Assembly (NCBI RefSeq): GCF_019879105.1
Contig: NZ_CP082249.1
Coordinates: 558,001-622,000, forward strand
DNA length: 64,000 nt
Direction: 5' to 3'
Source: Natrinema sp. SYSU A 869
Lineage (GTDB): Archaea > Halobacteriota > Halobacteria > Halobacteriales > Natrialbaceae
The notes beneath the pieces are model-generated. The model was not told where the DNA came from. It saw only the letters and a list, made by a program, of their open reading frames with translations, and did not search any database. Each line of letters begins with the position of its first letter. The first letter of the stretch is position 1. Positions 16,969 through 26,307 of the stretch are shown here, in pieces. Both the position numbers and the translations under genes were made by a program.

Positions 16969-17844
16969 TCAGTACGTCAGGCTCATCCCGCCCTCGTGGG
17001 TCATATCGCCGCCGTTGAGATGCGCGCTGTGATGCGAACAGCCCATCACGAACAGGTTCGCGACTTCGTACGGTTCCATCATCTCTTTGACCTGGGTATG
17101 CTCGAGCATCACGTTCTCGACGACCTCGTCGACGGTCATATCACGGCGGTCGGCCGTATCCGGGAGCTGTTTCGCGACGAGCGCCGTCTTGACGTAGGCG
17201 GTGCTGACGGTAAACGCTCGGACGTCGCCCTCGCCTTCAGCCGCGATCGACTGCGTGAGTCCCCGGAGCCCGAATTTCGTCGTGTTGTAAGCCACCTTGT
17301 CCTGGGTCACGATATGGCCGTGGACCGAACACATGTTCCCGACGACGCCCTTCCCGTCCTCGTTGTCTCGGAAATGTGGCAGGCAGTGTTTCGTGAGTAC
17401 CATCGGTGCGCGCTGCATGACGTCGTGCATCAAATCGTACTTCTCGAGCGGGAACGATTCGATCGGCGCGACCGTCTGGATCCCGGCGATGTTGGCCAGA
17501 TAGCGGACATTGCCCTGCTCGGCCGCCTCGTCGACGATCCGCTCGAGGGCTGTGTCGTCGGTCAGATCGCCGACGACCGTGACGAGTTCCCCCGACAGGG
17601 ACAGCTCCTCGGCCTGGCTCTGCGTCTCGTCGAGGCCCTCTTCGTCGCGGTCCGTCGCGATGACGGTCAGTTCGTTCGCCGCGAACGCCAGCGCAGTGGC
17701 CTGTCCGATACCGGACCCCGCTCCCGTCACGATCGCGACGTTCTCGGCGGTGTACTGTGGGTCCTCGAGTTTCAGCAGATCGTCGCGCGTGAGTTCGGAC
17801 GGGCCGTACTTCGCCAGGGCCTCGTTCACGGTCATGTCAGCCAT
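16969..17844 (-). CDS. SDR family oxidoreductase, 3-hydroxybutyrate-dehydrogenase-like
   Basis: Short-chain dehydrogenase of 291 residues with a 33-residue N-terminal extension. NAD(P) binding is seen in VAIVTGAGSGIGQATALAFA followed by an acidic residue after strand 2 (VIATDRDEEG), which favours NAD; the active site is represented by NMCSVHGHI (Ser) and YNTTKFG (Tyr-x3-Lys). The C-terminus CSHHSAHLNGGDMTHEGGMSL resembles the Ser-x-x-x-G-G-D-x-x-x-G-G ending of D-beta-hydroxybutyrate dehydrogenases. Substrate is not certain; a hydroxyacid or secondary alcohol is inferred. It stands alone, 3 kb from the catabolic cluster that begins at 20912. Confidence 0.8.
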   Translation of the reverse strand: MADMTVNEALAKYGPSELTRDDLLKLEDPQYTAENVAIVTGAGSGIGQATALAFAANELTVIATDRDEEGLDETQSQAEELSLSGELVTVVGDLTDDTALERIVDEAAEQGNVRYLANIAGIQTVAPIESFPLEKYDLMHDVMQRAPMVLTKHCLPHFRDNEDGKGVVGNMCSVHGHIVTQDKVAYNTTKFGLRGLTQSIAAEGEGDVRAFTVSTAYVKTALVAKQLPDTADRRDMTVDEVVENVMLEHTQVKEMMEPYEVANLFVMGCSHHSAHLNGGDMTHEGGMSLTY

Positions 17845-19117
17845 ATCGATTCGGACGGCAACCAGCAGGGAATAACTACCGCCAATGGGAAGTCACGGTA
17901 CGCATGAGTAACTCGAACGAACTCCTCCGAACCTGACCGGAATTCGACCGCCTCATCCCATTCCGACAGTCCGTTTTCGGACACCTATCGAATAGTCGCT
18001 GCCGCGATGGGTCTACACTCTAGACTGAATATAGCGACATATGATTCATCAGTCTAGGTTCGGACAGCGATCCAGTGTGAAAATCGGGATCAAATCGACT
18101 ATACCGTCGAATGCAGGACTGTTCGAGACTGTTACTGTACTACAAGTATGTCGAACCAATACGGATCGGACGGGCCGGTTTCGATGTCGATCACCGGTCT
18201 ACTGCTCTGGAACCCTCTCAGTGGCGTTCTGAGCGGATTCGATCGAATGGTACTGATGGCTACGCAGATGGGTCTACTCCAACGAGTGTCTCCGTCAGGG
18301 GAGTGAACGGCTTATTATAGTCGGATCGAGACCCCCGAATCACGGCTGATTACTACGACGGGATAGCAGATAACCACCGAGGCCAACGTCCTGCCGACGA
18401 GTCCTCGTAGCGAGCAATCGATCCTGAGTCACAGAAATACCGATGAATTCGAGAACGAAGTACAGAGAGTGAATCGTGATGCCACAGCAGGGAGGGTTCC
18501 GGTGGGCAGGGCCAAGACGACCGACATCAACCGGCAACATCAATTTCGATTGACGGCCGGACAGTTCCCGTGACAGCGCCAAAGTCACTGGTGCTTGAGG
18601 TCAGTAACACGGCGACTCGTAAAGTCGACGGGCACACACGCTGTCACCATCCGGATAGCGGTCGAATCAGCTTCGAGAGCCGGTCTCGGGATCCGGTATC
18701 GTGCTGGTCCGTACCGACAGATGGTATTTCTGCCCGATGGAGGGGAACAGGTCGACTCGAGTCGCTAGAGCCACTCTCCCAATCATACCGTTCGACAAAT
18801 CGACGATCGAACTGCGGCGCTCGAACGGAGGGCGGAACGGGAACTCGAGCCGACGTCCCAACCCGAATTGATCGACGATCACAACTTCTCGGTAGCCAGT
18901 CGACTGAGTCGACGGCCGTACTAACTGAGGAGAAATCGTGGTTCCTCGAGTGGCTTTGAAATCCTCCATTCGAGTTGGTGATCCCCACTCAAGTAACGCA
19001 TGAGAGTGAAGGTGATCGCATTTACTGGCCGGCAAGTGAGTGATAGATGACGCGAGTGACGGCGAGAGATTGATCGCTGATTATCTGCCCTACGATATAT
19101 ATCTCAAATTGTGGCCC

Positions 19118-19134
19118 TACATCTCAGGGATGTA
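19118..19134. repeat. Inverted repeat upstream of DUF5805 gene
   Basis: TACATC and GATGTA arms separated by TCAGG form a perfect 6-bp palindrome about 145 bp upstream of the ATG at 19279; possible operator or recombinase site. Confidence 0.4.
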
Positions 19135-19157
19135 CATCTGCATTCATAGGCCTGCTA

Positions 19158-19180
19158 CTGCAGTTAATATCTAACTACAG
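19158..19180. repeat. Imperfect palindrome with operator-like geometry
   Basis: Arms CTGCAGTTA and TAACTACAG (one mismatch) flank a 5-bp ATATC centre, about 100 bp before the ATG at 19279. The geometry of two 9-bp arms around a short AT-rich centre would suit a dimeric regulator or a tyrosine recombinase. Confidence 0.45.
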
Positions 19181-19278
19181 TACCATACTTCGCACAATAT
19201 GGGCCCCGTAGATTGAGATAAACTCACTTAGCTCGAATAATGGGTAGATTGAATATCCTCGCGTCTGATGGATGGCGT

Positions 19279-19674
19279 ATGAGCGATTCGGCGGATACGT
19301 CTAAAACTTCTGTCAAAACGTACGTCCCGGCCTACCAGAAAGATGAGTGGGAATCCCACGCCGACGAACTCGATATGAGCCAGAGCGAGTTTGTTCGAAC
19401 GATGGTCCAGGCGGGGCGTCAGGGGTTCGAATCCGGCTCAGCGGAACCCGATTCCTCGGACCCAGACCCTGGGGGTAACGGCCTCGAGACACGGGTCCTT
19501 AAATTACTCTCTAGTGACACGTATTCCTGGGACGAGCTCCTCGAGGCAGTTGCGGACGACATCGAGTCGCGGTTGGACGAGCTCCTCGAGGAACTGCAGT
19601 CGGCAAACCGAATTCGATACAGCGGACGCCACGGTGGGTACACGACCGTCGACGGTGGTGGCGATGGCGACTGA
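19279..19674 (+). CDS. DUF5805 family protein, RHH-like
   Basis: Acidic 131-residue protein of the haloarchaeal DUF5805 type. The N-terminal part (TSKTSVKTYVPAYQKDEW, then DELDMSQSEFVRTMVQAGRQGF) looks like a ribbon-helix-helix DNA-binding unit; the C-terminal part (LLSSDTYSWDELLEAVADDIESRLDELLEELQSANRIRYSGRHGGY) resembles a winged helix. Its last 11 bases overlap the ATG of the recombinase gene, so the pair is co-translated and probably works together. The ATG at 19279 is chosen over an upstream frame from 19240 because the N-terminus fits the family. Confidence 0.75.
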   Translation: MSDSADTSKTSVKTYVPAYQKDEWESHADELDMSQSEFVRTMVQAGRQGFESGSAEPDSSDPDPGGNGLETRVLKLLSSDTYSWDELLEAVADDIESRLDELLEELQSANRIRYSGRHGGYTTVDGGGDGD

Positions 19675-20710
19675 ACCCGGACCCGACGCCCCGGCGGACG
19701 TGACGGATCCGATCGAGTACTTCCTCGACGATCAGCGATACCACGGGAAGAGCGAGCGAACCCTCGAGGCCTACGACCGCGTGCTCCGGCGGTTCGAGGC
19801 GTTTGTCCGGGAGCGCTTCGACGTCGAGGCGGTCGGGGCGACCCAGCGTCGTGAATGCATGGCCTGGATTCACTCGCTGCGCGGCGAGTTCGAATCCAGC
19901 ACGATCGCGACCTACGCCTCGTATCTCAACCGGTTCTACGATTACATGACCCGCGTCGGCGTCTTCGACGACAACCCGATGGGGTTGGTTATGGAGGAGA
20001 TGTCCGAATCGATCGATACGAACCCGACGAGACGGGACATCTCGGTCGGCGAAATGCGATCGTTCGTCGGCTCGATCGACCATCCCCTCGAGCGGGCCGT
20101 CGTCGTCACTCTCCTGAAGACGGGGATGCGCGTCGGCGAACTGTGTAATCTCGATCTGCGGGACCTCCATCTCGAGATGCCAGAACTTGACCTTGAGTGG
20201 ACGCCTCGCGTCGGACTCGAACGGCGGCCGTCGTCGCTGTTCGTCTCATCCGAACCGGCCCGCGGAACGACCGTCAACGGCGAGGAACGGACGGCATCGA
20301 ACAAGCGAAAGCGGGACACGGTGGTTCCCGTCGACGCTGAACTTCGGCGCGTACTGCTCGAGTGGCTAGCAATCCGGCCGGACGCGGTCTCGGGGGCGCG
20401 GCCGTTCTTTCTCGACACTCGCGACTCGTGGGGCGAGCGGCTCACGCCGTCGGACGTGCGCTATATCGTCGAGAAACACGCTCGAGAGCACGGCTGGTAC
20501 CGGACCGGCGGCGGGACCCAGGAGAACGTCACGCCCCACTACTTTCGGCACTTCTTCACCACCCATCTGCGGGATCGGACCGGCGATCGGGGGATTGTCC
20601 AGTACCTCCGGGGCGACGTCGCCGGCGACGTGATCGACACCTACACCCATAATTGGGGTGACCGAGTCCGCGAGACCTACCTTGAGTGCATCTACCGTGT
20701 AACTCAGTAG
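19664..20710 (+). CDS. Tyrosine recombinase/integrase (XerC/D-like)
   Basis: Site-specific recombinase of 348 residues. The SAM-like core-binding domain (IEYFLDDQRYHGKSERTLEAYDRVLRRF) is followed by a catalytic domain with the first Arg in LKTGMRVGELCNLDLRDLHL, the H-x-x-R box in HYFRHFFTTHL, and the nucleophile Tyr in VIDTYTHNW. A hydrophilic insertion (about residues 195-225) separates catalytic parts. The start at 19664 overlaps the DUF5805 stop. No flanking direct repeat or tRNA attachment site is visible, so this looks like a resident chromosomal recombinase rather than an element integrase; that is inference. Confidence 0.88.
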   Translation: MATEPGPDAPADVTDPIEYFLDDQRYHGKSERTLEAYDRVLRRFEAFVRERFDVEAVGATQRRECMAWIHSLRGEFESSTIATYASYLNRFYDYMTRVGVFDDNPMGLVMEEMSESIDTNPTRRDISVGEMRSFVGSIDHPLERAVVVTLLKTGMRVGELCNLDLRDLHLEMPELDLEWTPRVGLERRPSSLFVSSEPARGTTVNGEERTASNKRKRDTVVPVDAELRRVLLEWLAIRPDAVSGARPFFLDTRDSWGERLTPSDVRYIVEKHAREHGWYRTGGGTQENVTPHYFRHFFTTHLRDRTGDRGIVQYLRGDVAGDVIDTYTHNWGDRVRETYLECIYRVTQ

Positions 20711-20911
20711 CGAGACAGCGACAATGTGGGCGACGAGGGACACAGTTTCGGAGAATTCGATGCAGACGCTTCGGTCGCTTCTTGCCGAATCGGTTCGTGA
20801 GCCACTGAGAATTTACTACACATCGACTCAATCGTGGCGTCCCAAACACGACTCATAAATCCCATTGTGCTATACCGATATGGTGCCATCCGGGACGAAA
20901 ACGGGGACCCG

Positions 20912-21379
20912 CTATTCGACGAGCGAGGTCATCTCACAGGAAAGGACCGTCGTCTCGTCGGCTTTGATAACATCGACCTGATAGCGAACCGTGCCAGTAC
21001 CCGGCGCGTCGGGCGTTCGCTCCGTCTCGAGGACCTCGCGTTCGACGCGTATCGTGTCGCCGATGAACGTCGGCGCGGTGAATCGGAGATTATCCATGCC
21101 GTAGAAGGCGACGATCGACTCGCGCTCGAGGGCGGTGCGGCTCTGCCAGATCAGGCCCGTCGCGGCCGAGAGGACGAGCATGCCGTGGGCGATCCGCTCG
21201 CCGAACGCCGAGTCGGCCATCCGGGAACCGTCGGTGTGGAGGTGGTTGAAGTCGCCGGAGACGCCAGCGAAGTTCGTCACGTCGGCCTCGGTGATCGTCC
21301 GGCCCTGAGTGACCATGCGATCGCCGACCGCGGCCCGCTCGAAGAAACTGTCTGCTTCAGGGTCGGTTCCGGCGCTCAT
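20912..21379 (-). CDS. MaoC-family (R)-specific enoyl-CoA hydratase
   Basis: Hot-dog-fold hydratase of 155 residues. The hydratase-2 signature is present: DVTNFAGVSGDFNHLHTD contains the catalytic Asp (D) and His (H) five residues apart, and AFGERIAHGMLVLSAATGL is the conserved substrate loop. It hydrates trans-2-enoyl-CoA to (R)-3-hydroxyacyl-CoA in fatty acid or polyhydroxyalkanoate metabolism. It opens a group of genes for CoA-thioester metabolism that runs to 32111. Confidence 0.87.
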   Translation of the reverse strand: MSAGTDPEADSFFERAAVGDRMVTQGRTITEADVTNFAGVSGDFNHLHTDGSRMADSAFGERIAHGMLVLSAATGLIWQSRTALERESIVAFYGMDNLRFTAPTFIGDTIRVEREVLETERTPDAPGTGTVRYQVDVIKADETTVLSCEMTSLVE

Positions 21380-21674
21380 CGGCCGGCCTCCGCGACGGAC
21401 CCGCCCGCGTTCTCGAGGGGTCGCACCCCAGATTTGGCTGCGACCGTTCTTCCTGCTTCTCGTCGACGAGTCGTCTGCTCGACCGCCGTTGGTGTCGGAT
21501 CTGACATACGTCCATACCCCATGATCGGTCTGTTAAGCGTTGTGGCGGACGTGATGCGCTGGCCGTCCGATTACGTCGCTCACCGGGGACGGATGACGGC
21601 TGCAGATCTCGAGCGGTGGCTCGCGTCGGTGGTTCACGAGCGGGTAACCGTCGCTGTGGATTCCGACTGACGAG

Positions 21675-22853
21675 TCACTCGACTGGAGTCGGGTTCGAGT
21701 CGCTCGTCAGGAACAGGACGCCGATGCCGGCGATCCCGATGCAGGCGTACAGGAGAAACGTCGTCTCCCAGGAGAACGCACCAATCAGCCAGCCGCCGAG
21801 CGTCGGCGAGACGAGCGTTCCGGTGAACGCGATCGACGTGAATACTGCGAGACTCGTCCCGCCGGACCCGGCCGCCGCGAGTTCCCGCGTGTACACGTAG
21901 TAGACGCCCATCCCGAACTGGAGCGAGAAACCGACGCCGAGCAGAATAATCGAAAAGAGGACCGTCGAGATGGTCCGTGAGACGACGAAGAACGCCGGTA
22001 GCGCGAAGGCGAGCGAGCAGACGACGACAAGCCGGCGACGGTAGCCAACGTAGTCCGAGAGCCAGCCACCGACGGGTCGGGCAATCATGCCGATTGCGGG
22101 CAATAGCGCCGTTATCGCGCCCGCCTCGCCGAGCGACAGCGGAAGCCGTTCTGTCGCGTAGGTCGGCATCCACGAGTTCATGAAGATATAGAGGAGATAT
22201 GAACAGAACCCGGAGAGCGAGACGAGCAGTACCGATCGGTTCCGCAGCGCGTCCCCGAACTCGCCGAACGTGATCTGGTCGTCGGTCTGGATCGCCGTCG
22301 GTTGCGAGAGGCGAAAAACGAGGTACCCGACCGCCGAGAGCAGCGGCGAGACGATGAACACGGTCGCCCAGCCGAACGCCGATGCGACGATCGGACCGCC
22401 GAACTGGCTGATGGCGAACCCCAGCGGCGCGCTCGCGATGAACACCGTCGTCACGAACCCCTGCCGGGGACCGCTGTAGACCTGCGCGACGACGTTAGTA
22501 CTGAGGACGAACAGCGCACCGCCGGCGATTCCCGCGACGGCTCGAGTCACGAGGAAGAGCGGATACGTGCCTGCGAACGATCCGACAATCGCGACGGGAA
22601 CGAAGATGACCGTGCCGAAAGTCATCAGCCGCCGGTTGTCGTAGTGATCCATCAGATAGCCGAAAGGGAGCTGGATGAGAACGGAGCCGAGGATGGCCGC
22701 GCTGATCGCCAGTCCGGCGCTGGCCTTGTCGATTCCAAAGGCTGCCTCGAGCAGTGGCACGATGCTTGCCGGGGCGATCATGTACGCGTTCGCGCCAACC
22801 GAGACGAGGAAACACGCCGCGAAGATACCGGCTCGAGACTGCTGGGTCCCCAT
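21675..22853 (-). CDS. MFS transporter
   Basis: Major facilitator with 392 residues and about 12 membrane helices. The first cytoplasmic loop carries GYLMDHYDNRRLMTFG and the loop between helices 8 and 9 GGWLSDYVGYRRRLVV, both MFS signature A variants. The N-terminal helix holds SVGANAYMIAPASIVPLLEAAFG. Close families carry nitrate, oxalate/formate or organic acids; the substrate is unknown, but the next genes suggest a carboxylate. Start 22853 (MGTQQSRAG) is preferred over the longer frame from 22895. It is divergent from the acyl-CoA ligase at 23087. Confidence 0.8.
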   Translation of the reverse strand: MGTQQSRAGIFAACFLVSVGANAYMIAPASIVPLLEAAFGIDKASAGLAISAAILGSVLIQLPFGYLMDHYDNRRLMTFGTVIFVPVAIVGSFAGTYPLFLVTRAVAGIAGGALFVLSTNVVAQVYSGPRQGFVTTVFIASAPLGFAISQFGGPIVASAFGWATVFIVSPLLSAVGYLVFRLSQPTAIQTDDQITFGEFGDALRNRSVLLVSLSGFCSYLLYIFMNSWMPTYATERLPLSLGEAGAITALLPAIGMIARPVGGWLSDYVGYRRRLVVVCSLAFALPAFFVVSRTISTVLFSIILLGVGFSLQFGMGVYYVYTRELAAAGSGGTSLAVFTSIAFTGTLVSPTLGGWLIGAFSWETTFLLYACIGIAGIGVLFLTSDSNPTPVE

Positions 22854-23086
22854 TCCGTCACACCCACCGAATCGACCGCCGAGAGTCGTGTCCACACATA
22901 CTGTACTAATTGGGCCCCTTTCATACTCGTCTACTTATATTTATCCCGAATTGATCTCAGCGCGAAGGGTTCCGATTTCGACTTCCGACTTCTTTTCCGA
23001 AATACTGCGCTTGAAACACTAATCGACGGAGTGGGTTGGTATGTCTCACCATAAATTGTATTACCAGCCTAGTAATTCAGTAGAAT

Positions 23087-24772
23087 ATGACAGCTACGGA
23101 CAAACTCGAGGGGTACCACTTTTACGACGACGGCTGGGACGACTACGACAGCCTCCGCGAGGCGTTCGAGTGGGAGGTTCCGGAGACGTTCAACATGGCG
23201 AGGTACGTCTGTGACCGGTGGGCCGATGAGAAGGGGCGGGTCGCGATGTTTGCCGACGACGGCGAGGGCGGTCGGGAAACGTACACGTTCTGGCGACTCC
23301 GAAATGCCGCTAACGCGATCGCGAACGCGTTGCGGAGCCGCGGGGTCGAGCGGGGCGACCGGGTCGCGATCAACTTGCGCCAGCGGCCGGAGACGGTCGT
23401 TGCCCACATTGCCTGCTGGAAGCTCGGCGCAGTCTCGGTCCCGCTGAGTACACTGTTCGGGACGGAGGCCGTCTCCTACCGGCTGAACGACGCCGATGCG
23501 GTCGCCTGTTTCGTCGACGACTCGAACGTCGAGACGCTTCGAGACGTCGCAAGCGGTGCGCCGTCACTCGAGACGGTCGTCGCGGTCGGTGACGTTGAAC
23601 CCGAGAGAGATGAACTCGCCTTCCGGGACCTAGTCGACTCGCATTCGCGGGAGTTCGAAACCGTGGAGACGGCCGCTGGGGACGACGCCATCATCATCTA
23701 CACGTCGGGGACGACGGGCGACCCGAAGGGCGTCAGGCACGCACATCGGGTGCTCCTCGGGAACCTCCCGCTGGTCGTCAGCGGGTTCTGTAACATGGAA
23801 CTGCGGGAGAGCGATGTGTTCTGGACGCCATCGGAGTGGGCCTGGGTAGCGACGCTGTTCGACGTGGTCTTCCCGGCGCTGTTCTACGGGAAACCGGTGG
23901 TCGCCCACACCGCCGACGAGTCGTTCGATCCCGAGACCGCGATGGAGATCATCGAACGCCACGGCGTCTCGGTCTTCTTCGGCCCCGCGACGGCGCTCCG
24001 AATGCTGGAGCGACTAGACGATCCCGGTCAGTGGGACGTCTCCAGCATTCGATGCTTGCCCAGCGGTGGCGAGTCGCTCGGCCGGACGATCGTCGAGTGG
24101 GCGCGAAACGTCTTCGACGGCGCTGCCGTCCACGAAGCATACGGCCAGACCGAAGCGAACATGCTCGCCGGGGACTGTACAGCACTGACCGAGTTCCGTG
24201 ACGGCAAGATCGGCCGCGCCGCGCCGGGCCACGAGATCGCGATCGTCGATCCGGACACCGCAGAGGAGACGGTCGAAACCGGTGAAGTCGGCGAGATCGC
24301 CGTCCGATACGAGGGGAACCCGGTCTGCTTCAAAGAGTACTGGAACAAACCCGAGCAGACGAATCGGAAGGTCCACAACGGCTGGCTGCTCACTGAGGAC
24401 CTTGGACGAATGGACGAGGACGGCTACCTGGAGTTCGTTTCGCGGAAAGACAGCGTCATCATCAGTGCGGGCTATCGCATCGGCCCCGTCGAGATCGAGG
24501 AGGCGCTGGCGAACAGTGACGCGGTCGCGGACGCCGGCGTCATCGGCGTTCCCGACGACGAGCGCGGGGAAGTTCCGAAGGCCTTCGTCGTGCTCGCCGA
24601 GGGCTACGAGGCATCTCCCGAGCTCAAGGAGCGCCTCCGTCAGGAAATCCGCGACCGACTCGCGAAGTACGAATATCCACAGGACATCGAGTTCCTCGCA
24701 GAACTCCCGAAGACCTCGTCCGGCAAGATCCGTCGGACCTCGCTCGAGGAACGCGAGGGGATCCTCGAATAA
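23087..24772 (+). CDS. AMP-forming acyl-CoA synthetase, medium-chain type
   Basis: Adenylate-forming ligase of 561 residues that activates a carboxylate to its CoA thioester with ATP. The P-loop motif is IIIYTSGTTGDPKGVRH, A5 is AYGQTE, A7 is WLLTEDLGRMDEDGYLEFVSRKDSVI, A8 follows in ISAGYRIGPVEIEEAL, and the A10 lysine is in KTSSGKIRR. Placement of the WTPSEWAWVAT segment is typical of the ACSM-like group, which uses medium-chain, branched or aromatic acids rather than acetate. It lies 150 bp upstream of the ABC importer and shares its direction. Confidence 0.88.
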   Translation: MTATDKLEGYHFYDDGWDDYDSLREAFEWEVPETFNMARYVCDRWADEKGRVAMFADDGEGGRETYTFWRLRNAANAIANALRSRGVERGDRVAINLRQRPETVVAHIACWKLGAVSVPLSTLFGTEAVSYRLNDADAVACFVDDSNVETLRDVASGAPSLETVVAVGDVEPERDELAFRDLVDSHSREFETVETAAGDDAIIIYTSGTTGDPKGVRHAHRVLLGNLPLVVSGFCNMELRESDVFWTPSEWAWVATLFDVVFPALFYGKPVVAHTADESFDPETAMEIIERHGVSVFFGPATALRMLERLDDPGQWDVSSIRCLPSGGESLGRTIVEWARNVFDGAAVHEAYGQTEANMLAGDCTALTEFRDGKIGRAAPGHEIAIVDPDTAEETVETGEVGEIAVRYEGNPVCFKEYWNKPEQTNRKVHNGWLLTEDLGRMDEDGYLEFVSRKDSVIISAGYRIGPVEIEEALANSDAVADAGVIGVPDDERGEVPKAFVVLAEGYEASPELKERLRQEIRDRLAKYEYPQDIEFLAELPKTSSGKIRRTSLEEREGILE

Positions 24773-24890
24773 TTACTGACGGTCAAGCTGGTTGAACTCC
24801 TCGAAATCACCGGAAACAGCTATCGTTTCTAGATTGCTGTGACTATCCTAAGGTGAACGATCGTGCGAAATAACATTTCAACTAGGGATA

Positions 24891-24899
24891 ATATTTATT
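24891..24899 (+). promoter_or_regulatory. TATA box for the ABC importer operon
   Basis: ATATTTATT ends 25 nt before the ATG at 24925. This spacing favours 24925 as the leaderless start and argues against the ATG at 24910, which would lie too close. Confidence 0.55.
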
Positions 24900-24924
24900 G
24901 TGGGGTATAATGTCATGGCACGGT

Positions 24925-26286
24925 ATGGCATCGTCGTTCGATCCTGATGGCAAAATCGTGAAGCGTGGGATCCCAAATATCAAAGAAAAGATTGGTCGGC
25001 GACGGTTCATGAAGGGTGCCGGAACCGCGACCGTCGCGGCGTCGATGGGGCTCGCCGGGTGTAGCAACCCCGCAGACCAGGGCGAGGACGGGTCGGGCGG
25101 CGGCCCGATCCCCGACGAACCGCTCCGAATCGCTTGCATTGGCTTTACGTCCGGCTCGGCGTCCGTCTTCGGCGTCCCGATGATGCAATCGGCCAGGATG
25201 ACCGTCGATCGGATCAACGAGAGCGGTGGGATCTTGGGCGAACGCGAGATCGAAATGGAAGAGTTCGACGAAAACGTCGACGAGGTCGTCCAACAGTACC
25301 GGCGGCTGGCGACCCGCGAGGACTTTGACGTGATCTTCGGATACATCTCGAGCGCAAACGTGCTGTCGGTCGCACCCATCGCGGAGGAACTCGAGCAGCC
25401 GACGGTCGTCTGGGACACGGGGACGACGGACCTGTTCGACGACGCGGTGACGGACCCGCAGTACGTCTTCCGGACGTGTGCGAGCAGTTCGACCGACGCG
25501 GTCGGCGCGGCGCGGCTCTTGCAAAACGCCCTCCCCGAGGTCGGGACCGTCGCGGGAGTCAATCAGGACTACGCTTTCGGGCGGAATAACTGGGATCTGT
25601 TCGAACGAGCCGTCGAGAGTCTCGGTATCGACGTTGAACTCGTCGACGCGCGGTTCACGCCGTTCCCGAACGACGACTACAGTTCGACGATCAGCGCGCT
25701 CAACAGCACCAATCCGGACTTCATCTACTCGAGCCACTGGGGCGGCGACGCAGTGAATTTCATCACACAAGCGAACAATCAGGGGCTGTTTGACGACACA
25801 ATCCCCTGTTTCACCGCGGGGAGTCACGTGATGGGGAACATTCCGGACGAGATTCCAGAGGGGATCATTTTCGGCGCTCGCGGCCCGCACTACCCCTTCG
25901 GCACCCAGCAGTGGAACACGCTCCACGAGGAGTTCGTCCAGAATTACCAGGACGAGTACGACGAACCGCCGTATGCACACGGCGCGTTCCACGCATGGCA
26001 GGCGATCTGGGCGTACGTCTACTCGGTCGAGCGGGCGTACAACCTGAGCGGCGAGTACCCCTCGAAAGACCAGTGGGTGGAGTCGATGGAGGGGATCGGC
26101 TTCAACTCGCCCAGCGGCTTCGTCAACATGCCACAGGGGAGCCACAATGTCACCGAACCCTCCTTCTACGGGTTCTCGGATCCCCAAGAGGATCGGGTCG
26201 CTCTCAGGGATACCGTCTGGATCACTCCCGAACAGGTCAACCCGCCCGCGTCGATGACCACCGGCGAGTGGATCGACCAACTGTAG
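24925..26286 (+). CDS. Branched-chain-type ABC transporter substrate-binding lipoprotein
   Basis: Periplasmic-type solute receptor of 453 residues, family of Leu/Ile/Val, amide and urea receptors (Peripla_BP_6). It has a Tat signal with GRRRFMKGAGTATVAASMGL and a lipobox cysteine in LAGCSN, so it would be lipid-anchored outside the membrane. The receptor domain starts at LRIACIGFTSGSASVFGVPM and has the ligand-pocket strand VVWDTGTTDLFDD. Unusually, 22 or more residues precede the twin-arginine motif. Start choice follows the TATA box at 24891; alternatives at 24910 and 24898 are in frame. First gene of a five-gene importer. Confidence 0.9.
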   Translation: MASSFDPDGKIVKRGIPNIKEKIGRRRFMKGAGTATVAASMGLAGCSNPADQGEDGSGGGPIPDEPLRIACIGFTSGSASVFGVPMMQSARMTVDRINESGGILGEREIEMEEFDENVDEVVQQYRRLATREDFDVIFGYISSANVLSVAPIAEELEQPTVVWDTGTTDLFDDAVTDPQYVFRTCASSSTDAVGAARLLQNALPEVGTVAGVNQDYAFGRNNWDLFERAVESLGIDVELVDARFTPFPNDDYSSTISALNSTNPDFIYSSHWGGDAVNFITQANNQGLFDDTIPCFTAGSHVMGNIPDEIPEGIIFGARGPHYPFGTQQWNTLHEEFVQNYQDEYDEPPYAHGAFHAWQAIWAYVYSVERAYNLSGEYPSKDQWVESMEGIGFNSPSGFVNMPQGSHNVTEPSFYGFSDPQEDRVALRDTVWITPEQVNPPASMTTGEWIDQL

Positions 26287-26307
26287 CCCACAGCCAGTAT
26301 ACAACTC

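Larger units (their letters stand above)
17845..19278. other. 1.4-kb stretch without a recognisable gene
   Basis: No frame shows an identifiable family. Short frames exist: a 52-codon frame from 18148 (MSNQYGSDGPVSMSITG) with one hydrophobic stretch, and overlapping frames on both strands at 18340-19035. Around 18720-18940 the codon pattern looks protein-like on the plus strand but is broken by stops and frame changes, suggesting decayed coding DNA. The last 250 bp are AT-rich and hold inverted repeats, and probably the promoter of the DUF5805/recombinase unit. Confidence 0.5.

Noticed and set aside
18148-18306. 52-codon frame MSNQYGSDGPVS with a hydrophobic middle
   Set aside because: Plausible start but no promoter element or family resemblance; mentioned only within the gap entry.
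19424-19440. tRNA-like TTCGAATCC motif near the recombinase, as a possible attachment site
   Set aside because: It lies inside the DUF5805 coding sequence, no cloverleaf can be drawn around it, and no second copy flanks an element.
20834-21670. Long open frame on the plus strand opposite the MaoC gene
   Set aside because: It is the antisense shadow of the MaoC hydratase, with a composition unlike proteins of this genome; only its end (from 21521, 49 codons) could be a small protein but has no support.
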